Shown here one piece after another: positions 6,552 through 10,418 of a DNA stretch of 10,418 nucleotides; position 1 is the first letter of the stretch; every line of letters begins with the position of its first letter. The notes beneath the pieces were generated by a model. The model had not been told where the DNA came from and did no database searches. It was given only the letters and a program-made list of their open reading frames with translations. This DNA is from an uncultured Clostridia bacterium (lineage in GTDB: Bacteria > Bacillota > Clostridia > Lachnospirales > Lachnospiraceae). Made by a program: the position numbers and the translations under genes. The stretch lies in NCBI GenBank assembly GCA_946620335.1, contig CAMONF010000115.1, positions 1-10,418 on the forward strand, read 5' to 3'.

Positions 6552-7631
6552 TTTTTTGTGAACCAAATCCACTCCCCACTGCAGCGCCAGCGACATTATG
6601 AAAATCCCCGCGATATATAACGCGAACCTTTGCGGGGAAACCCCCTTCGTCGGCACTATAGAGACCAAAATGCCCTGGAGCACTCCGTGGAAGAAGTAGA
6701 CGGCTGTGGAAGCCTTTCCCAGCCAGCGGGTAACTTTGCCGTCCGGGATACAGAAGCCGACCTGGGAAAAGCAGAGGAAGATGCCGAGCAGGCACACCAG
6801 GAAAACATAGATATCGTCGCTCCGCGGGATTTTCTCCCCCTGGAAGGTACCGCGGGCGTATACAAACACGACGCCGAAGCAGAACAGCTTGGCCAGAGTA
6901 AGGCCGATCTTGATCAGAAGGGAGGGGGATTCCAGGAGGTGTCTGTATTTCCCGGAGAACCATTCTGAAAGGGCAAAAAGACTGGCGCCTGCGGCAATCT
7001 CAGCGATGGCGCGGATCACACCGGCATCCGCGAAACCGGTCCCCACATTATATCTGGCGATGGTGCCGTAAGTGGTGTACATATATCGGAGCAGGATGAC
7101 GGAGATGACGGGAAAGAGCAACCTGGTGCTGAAGGAGAAACGGTACAGCATGCAGGGATACAGGACGATCAGGGCGAGGATCATTGCGGAAACGTACCAC
7201 ATGCCCCTGGTGTAGAAGACATTACGGTCGGCATTCAGCCCGAGAAAGGTCAGCGTGAAGACCGGTATGCCATGGACGATCTCTCTCAAAGACTCAGCCA
7301 GGGTATGGCGCTCCCTGATCATGAAGAAGACGATGAATTTGAGCAGGCCGGCGCAGATGAAATATCTGTAGAACTGCCTGATCTTTCTCAGGATGAACTG
7401 CCAGGTCTCCGAGGGAATGTCCGAATTGGCCGGGTAATCCGGGTCCTTTCTTTTCCTGGAAGCAATATGCCTGGCAGCCAGATACCCTGTCACGACAAAG
7501 AAAAACTCAACACCGATATATCCGTGGCGGATATACCCTTTTTTGAAGGCCGAGCACATGTGATAGGCCATGATCGTGAGGGCAAATAAGAACCTGAGTA
7601 CGTCGATCTCCCCGCTTCTGCCAGTTTTCAT
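6549..7631 (-). CDS. Acyltransferase family 3 integral membrane protein
   Basis: 360 aa with about ten predicted membrane helices, the size and layout of the acyltransferase-3 (OafA/NolL-type) family. These proteins move acetyl or other acyl groups onto sugars of surface polysaccharide, peptidoglycan or small molecules at the cytoplasmic membrane. The N-terminus has the family pattern EIDVLRFLFALTIMAYHM (8-25) with Arg13 and His24 in the R-x10-H arrangement, then GYIGVEFFFVVTGYL (37-51). Later helices include GMWYVSAMILALIVLYP (143-159) and STAVYFFHGVLQGILVS (308-324). The acceptor cannot be predicted. The start at 7631 has GGAGA about 10 nt upstream, and a good promoter lies at 7668-7696, so the gene is its own unit. 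It looks slightly richer in A+T than its neighbours. Inverted half-copies of the repeat bracket it. Confidence 0.9.
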   Translation of the reverse strand: MKTGRSGEIDVLRFLFALTIMAYHMCSAFKKGYIRHGYIGVEFFFVVTGYLAARHIASRKRKDPDYPANSDIPSETWQFILRKIRQFYRYFICAGLLKFIVFFMIRERHTLAESLREIVHGIPVFTLTFLGLNADRNVFYTRGMWYVSAMILALIVLYPCMLYRFSFSTRLLFPVISVILLRYMYTTYGTIARYNVGTGFADAGVIRAIAEIAAGASLFALSEWFSGKYRHLLESPSLLIKIGLTLAKLFCFGVVFVYARGTFQGEKIPRSDDIYVFLVCLLGIFLCFSQVGFCIPDGKVTRWLGKASTAVYFFHGVLQGILVSIVPTKGVSPQRFALYIAGIFIMSLALQWGVDLVHKK

Positions 7632-7667
7632 CTTTGCATTCTCTCCGTGTCCGTTAAGTTAGTCCGT

Positions 7668-7696
7668 AGTTTAGCCGGTAATGAAGTAAATGTCAA
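7668..7696 (-). promoter_or_regulatory. Sigma-A promoter of the acyltransferase gene
   Basis: On the minus strand a perfect -35 TTGACA (7696-7691), a 17-nt spacer and a -10 TAAACT (7673-7668, 4 of 6 consensus). Transcription would start near 7661, leaving a leader of about 30 nt before the ATG at 7631. This is the best promoter in the window and shows that the acyltransferase does not depend on read-through from the GH2 gene. Confidence 0.75.
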
Positions 7697-7732
7697 GAAA
7701 GGAATCGGGAAATTAGAGTGTGGGGCGAAAAA

Positions 7733-7764
7733 TGAGAATCAGGGACGGCTCCTTTTTCCACATT
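7733..7764. repeat. Half-copy of the palindromic repeat upstream of the acyltransferase promoter
   Basis: Plus-strand TGAGAATCAGGGACGGCTCC, then TTTTTCCACATT, matches one arm of the full repeats with only a few differences (CTCC for TTCC, an extra T, CATT for CTTT). No complementary second arm follows; instead an unrelated stretch (7765-7783) leads into the full copy at 7784. It faces the half-copy at 6533-6551 in inverted orientation, with the acyltransferase gene and its promoter between them. Confidence 0.65.
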
Positions 7765-7783
7765 TCTCTAAAGGGAAAGTGAG

Positions 7784-7867
7784 AAACTGGGAATCAGGGA
7801 CGGTTCCTTTTCCCACTTTTTCGAAGTCGAAAAAGTGGGAAAAGGAACCGTCCCTGATTCCCAGTTT
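7784..7867. repeat. Long palindromic repeat, main type, perfect 41-bp stem
   Basis: An 84-bp inverted repeat with arms 7784-7824 and 7827-7867 and an AG centre. The 36-nt core arm is identical to that at 6458 and is extended outward by AAACT/AGTTT. It begins 13 nt after the GH2 stop codon and would form a very stable hairpin in that transcript. On the minus strand the following bases are CTCACTTTCCC, with no proper U-run, so termination is less certain than at 4032 or 6450. Confidence 0.95.
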
Positions 7868-7880
7868 TCGTGGTTTACGT

Positions 7881-10271
7881 TCACTCTACCATTTCAACCG
7901 AAACGCTACTTACGCCCTTCACAACCGCCAGCGCATTCCAGCCGGTAAAGACGATTTCTTTCTCACAGAAACCGGAGGTATGGTTCTGCCCGAGGCTTCC
8001 GAAGCCGAGGAGCTGCGTCTGTTCGTCCGCCGCAATCCGGATCTTCTCCCCTCTTCCCATTACGCGCCGGCCTTCTTCGTCCTCCAGATGGATATCCAGG
8101 AAGGTGAGGCCTTCGCTCTCGGCGAGGGGGCTGCCGGTATGAGTATCCACGACAATCCTGGCGATGGGGCCTGTCGTGGTCAGTGTGCAGGACTGCGCCT
8201 CGTCGGCCTTGTCCTTCCATACGTTGACCGCCGTGAGGGTGCCGGCTTCATAAGGCACCTGGAAAATGGTGTAGTAATCGGCTGCATCGCCTGTCTTCTG
8301 CCGTCCCAGAGACCTTCCGTTCAGGAAGAGCTCCACCTCGTCCGCCGGGGAATAGACTTCCACATCGAGGAGATGGTGGGGATTTTCGGGGGTGAATTCA
8401 TTTTCAGCAAAGGTCCAGTCGGGCTCGGCGTCCGTGAACTTCCAGGGGCCGAACTCCCGCGGAACGCCGAAGGATTTCGGGGGACGGACGCAGATGTAGG
8501 GCTGGGTCCGGAGGCCGAAGACGATCTCGCGGTAGTAAGAGACAGGCCTTCTCGCACCCGTGGTGTCAATGTCGCCGGAGGTGTTGTTCCAGGCCGGGTA
8601 ATTGTCCGGCGTCTCGCCGAGCTCGCCCAGGTAGTCCCAGCCGGTCCAGGTGAAATCGCCGAGGCACTGGCTGGTGGCCTTGATGGCACGCCAGTTCTCC
8701 GCGATCTGCCTGGGATACGTCTCCGTTCCCAGCATGAGGCGGTCCGGGTAAGTTGCGGCATCGGGCACGTACCGCGTGGTCATGTAGTTGTAGCCCATGA
8801 CGTCCATGGAGGAGTCGAGCTGCTCCAAAATGCCGCTGATGACCGGATGGCGCACGATGTTGCCCATCTGGGTCGCCATCAGGAACATGAATTTATTTAC
8901 GTCGCCGTCGGCGAAGACAGACTCGTCCTGACCGGTCAGGTCGGAGGCGATCTTCAGCAGGCCGTCGCCCGCCGCGAAGGCGCCGTTGATCCCGTTGGTC
9001 ACGAAGCGGGTGTCGTCCAGCTCCTTGAAGAGGTGGTATATCTCGTGGCTGGTCCCGATGCCCTTGTCCGTGCAAATGTCGGAAATCTCATTGCCTGTGG
9101 AATAGCCGACGACGCTGGGATGCCTCCGGTCGTCCTCCACCATGGCCGCCACCGTCTCCTTCCAGGTGGCCTTGAAGTACTGGGTGTAGTCCTCGTAACC
9201 CTTCATCTTGGTCCACATGTCGCAGACCTCGTCTAAAATGAAGACACCCAGCGCGTCGCAAGCTGCCAGCAGCGCCGGTGAAGCGTGGTTGTGGGCGGAG
9301 CGGACGGCGTTGAAGCCGGCCTCCTTCATTTTCTGCACGCGGCGGTATTCGTAATCGTAGTAGGAAACGCCGCCGAGGATGCCTTCGTCGTGGTGGAGGC
9401 AGCCGCCGCGGAGCTTGACGGTCTCGCCGTTCACGGTAAGCCCGCGCGCGGCGTCCCAGGCAAGGGTGCGGAAGCCGGTGCGGAGAAGCTCGCTGTCAAG
9501 GACCGCGTCACTGCCTTCGGGGATGAGGTCCAGACGGCAATCATAGAGGTTGGGGTTCATTTCCGACCAGGCTTTGGCGCCCGGGAGAAGCATCCGGTGG
9601 ACCAGCTGGGCCGTGCCGCCGGCGTGGATCCGCGTGCGGAAGCATCTGGTGAAAATGACGCCACTCTCGTCATTTAGCGTAAACCGCACAGTGAGGTCCT
9701 GCGGATAATTCTGCAGGCTCCGGAGCTTTGCGTGCAGGGAGACACTGATGCCATCTTCGGCCACTTCCAGCGTATTTAAGTAGAAGGAGCCGGGCTCGAT
9801 GCAGGCGTCTCTGCCTTCCAGCATCCAAACGTCCTTGCAGATGCCCCCGCCGCTGTACCAGCGGCTGGCCAGAGCCGGCGTTTTGGCGCCCACGAGAAGG
9901 ACATTTTTGCCGCCGAACCGGATATAATCCGTGAGGTCGCAGGTGTAACCGACATAGCCGAAGTCGCCCTGCCCCACCTGGGAACCGTTCAGGTAGACGT
10001 AGGACTTGGAGAAAATGCCGTCGAACCGGAGCAGGATCCGCTCTCCCCGCATACTCTCCGGGAAGTCCAGTTCCTTATAATAATGGTAAACGCCGCCGTC
10101 CAGATAACTGGTGCGGCCGGAGCTCACCGCATACTGATCCTGCGGCTCCTGCCACATGGCGTCATAAGGGACGGAGGTGCAGCGGGCATCCTCAGGGAGT
10201 GCGTACACCAGGGAAAAAGCGTCTTTGTCTCGGTATACCTTCCAGCTGTTGTTTAATCTTGTCTTTTTCAT
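7881..10271 (-). CDS. Beta-galactosidase-like glycoside hydrolase family 2 enzyme
   Basis: 796 aa. GH2 enzymes hydrolyse terminal beta-linked galactose, glucuronate or mannose by a retaining mechanism; beta-galactosidase is the likeliest activity here, but specificity is not certain. Domains: jelly-roll sugar-binding (about 1-160), Ig-like (about 165-275), TIM barrel (about 280-595), DUF4982-like (about 630-700), and a C-terminal Ig-like domain (about 703-793). The acid/base is Glu395 in GNE of STGNEI (391-396) and the nucleophile is Glu517 in GTE (515-517). RGGCLHHDEGILGG (288-301), RSAHNHAS (324-331) and TWTGWDYLGE (541-550) are barrel motifs. There is no signal peptide, so it is cytoplasmic. 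The start at 10271 (MKKTRLNN) has AAGGAGG 4 nt upstream; the reading frame stays open to 10349 only because the palindromic repeat has no stop in this frame. Confidence 0.93.
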   Translation of the reverse strand: MKKTRLNNSWKVYRDKDAFSLVYALPEDARCTSVPYDAMWQEPQDQYAVSSGRTSYLDGGVYHYYKELDFPESMRGERILLRFDGIFSKSYVYLNGSQVGQGDFGYVGYTCDLTDYIRFGGKNVLLVGAKTPALASRWYSGGGICKDVWMLEGRDACIEPGSFYLNTLEVAEDGISVSLHAKLRSLQNYPQDLTVRFTLNDESGVIFTRCFRTRIHAGGTAQLVHRMLLPGAKAWSEMNPNLYDCRLDLIPEGSDAVLDSELLRTGFRTLAWDAARGLTVNGETVKLRGGCLHHDEGILGGVSYYDYEYRRVQKMKEAGFNAVRSAHNHASPALLAACDALGVFILDEVCDMWTKMKGYEDYTQYFKATWKETVAAMVEDDRRHPSVVGYSTGNEISDICTDKGIGTSHEIYHLFKELDDTRFVTNGINGAFAAGDGLLKIASDLTGQDESVFADGDVNKFMFLMATQMGNIVRHPVISGILEQLDSSMDVMGYNYMTTRYVPDAATYPDRLMLGTETYPRQIAENWRAIKATSQCLGDFTWTGWDYLGELGETPDNYPAWNNTSGDIDTTGARRPVSYYREIVFGLRTQPYICVRPPKSFGVPREFGPWKFTDAEPDWTFAENEFTPENPHHLLDVEVYSPADEVELFLNGRSLGRQKTGDAADYYTIFQVPYEAGTLTAVNVWKDKADEAQSCTLTTTGPIARIVVDTHTGSPLAESEGLTFLDIHLEDEEGRRVMGRGEKIRIAADEQTQLLGFGSLGQNHTSGFCEKEIVFTGWNALAVVKGVSSVSVEMVE

Positions 10272-10298
10272 GATGCCTCCTTGTATGTTATTTGTGGA

Positions 10299-10418
10299 GT
10301 TGAGAAAGAGGGCGGGAAACTGGGAATCAGGGACGGTTCCTTTTCCCACTTTTTCGATATCGAAAAAGTGGGAAAAGGAACCGTCCCTGATTCCCAGTTT
10401 CCCGCCCTCTTTCTCAAC
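10299..10418. repeat. Long palindromic repeat, main type, perfect 120-bp palindrome at the window edge
   Basis: The last 120 bases are their own exact reverse complement about a centre between 10358 and 10359 (GAT|ATC), with no loop. The inner 36 nt of each arm equal those at 6458 and 7784. The next AAACT is shared with 7784, and a further 19 outer bases (GTTGAGAAAGAGGGCGG with GA/GG context) are perfectly symmetric only here. It lies 27 nt before the GH2 start codon, so any GH2 promoter must lie within or beyond it; I see none inside. The outermost symmetry may be an assembly fold-back. Confidence 0.85.

Noticed and set aside
4040..10418. Integron-like array: single genes in one direction, each followed by a palindrome.
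   Set aside because: attC sites have RYYYAAC/GTTRRRY ends and unpaired bases in the stem. These palindromes are fully paired, have no such cores, the acyltransferase and the 70-aa gene have their own promoters, and there is no integrase.
1623..10418. CRISPR array, because a similar unit recurs several times.
   Set aside because: Copies are kilobases apart with whole genes between them, and each copy is a long self-complementary hairpin; there is no repeat-spacer spacing and no cas gene.

Overview
The window reads as part of a G+C-rich (roughly 55-60% by eye, not computed) genome of the Clostridia (Bacillota), probably a gut or rumen relative of the Lachnospiraceae. Grounds: strong AGGAGG-type ribosome binding sites, a TTGACA/TAAACT promoter, the style of the GH36 and GH2 enzymes, and a palindromic repeat with a GGGACGG core of a kind I recall from clostridial genomes. 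This placement is inference; there is no rRNA or other marker gene.

Every gene is on the minus strand, so the window is transcribed from right to left. In that order: a cytoplasmic GH2 beta-galactosidase-like enzyme (7881-10271); a family-3 membrane acyltransferase with its own promoter (6549-7631); a GH36 alpha-galactosidase (4135-6330); a 70-aa acidic protein of unknown function (3725-3937) with its own promoter; a 656-aa protein with four membrane segments and a long helical-repeat domain (1734-3704); a TrmH/SpoU-family RNA 2'-O-methyltransferase (798-1610); and the first 256 residues of an MFS transporter (1-768) that runs off the left edge.

The two glycosidases lack signal peptides. They would act on alpha- and beta-linked galactosides already taken up, and the MFS protein could be such a transporter, though it sits in a different transcription unit and its substrate is unknown. 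The acyltransferase, the 70/656-aa pair and the methyltransferase have no clear functional link to sugar use.

The most striking content is not coding. Each of the five gaps longer than 100 bp (1611-1733, 3938-4134, 6331-6548, 7632-7880, 10272-10418) holds a long inverted repeat. Three copies (6458-6531, 7784-7867, 10299-10418) share an identical 36-nt arm with a variable 2-nt centre. One (4040-4122) shares only the GGGACGG core, and one (1623-1720) is decayed. Four of the five begin 12-17 nt after the stop codon of a minus-strand gene, and two are followed by T6, so they look like terminators or mRNA 3' ends as well as a repeat family. Two extra half-copies lie in inverted orientation on either side of the acyltransferase gene. 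The 120-bp perfect palindrome at the right edge may be partly an assembly fold-back.

No gene-free stretch exceeds 300 bp. I see no tRNA, rRNA, CRISPR array, transposase or integrase.
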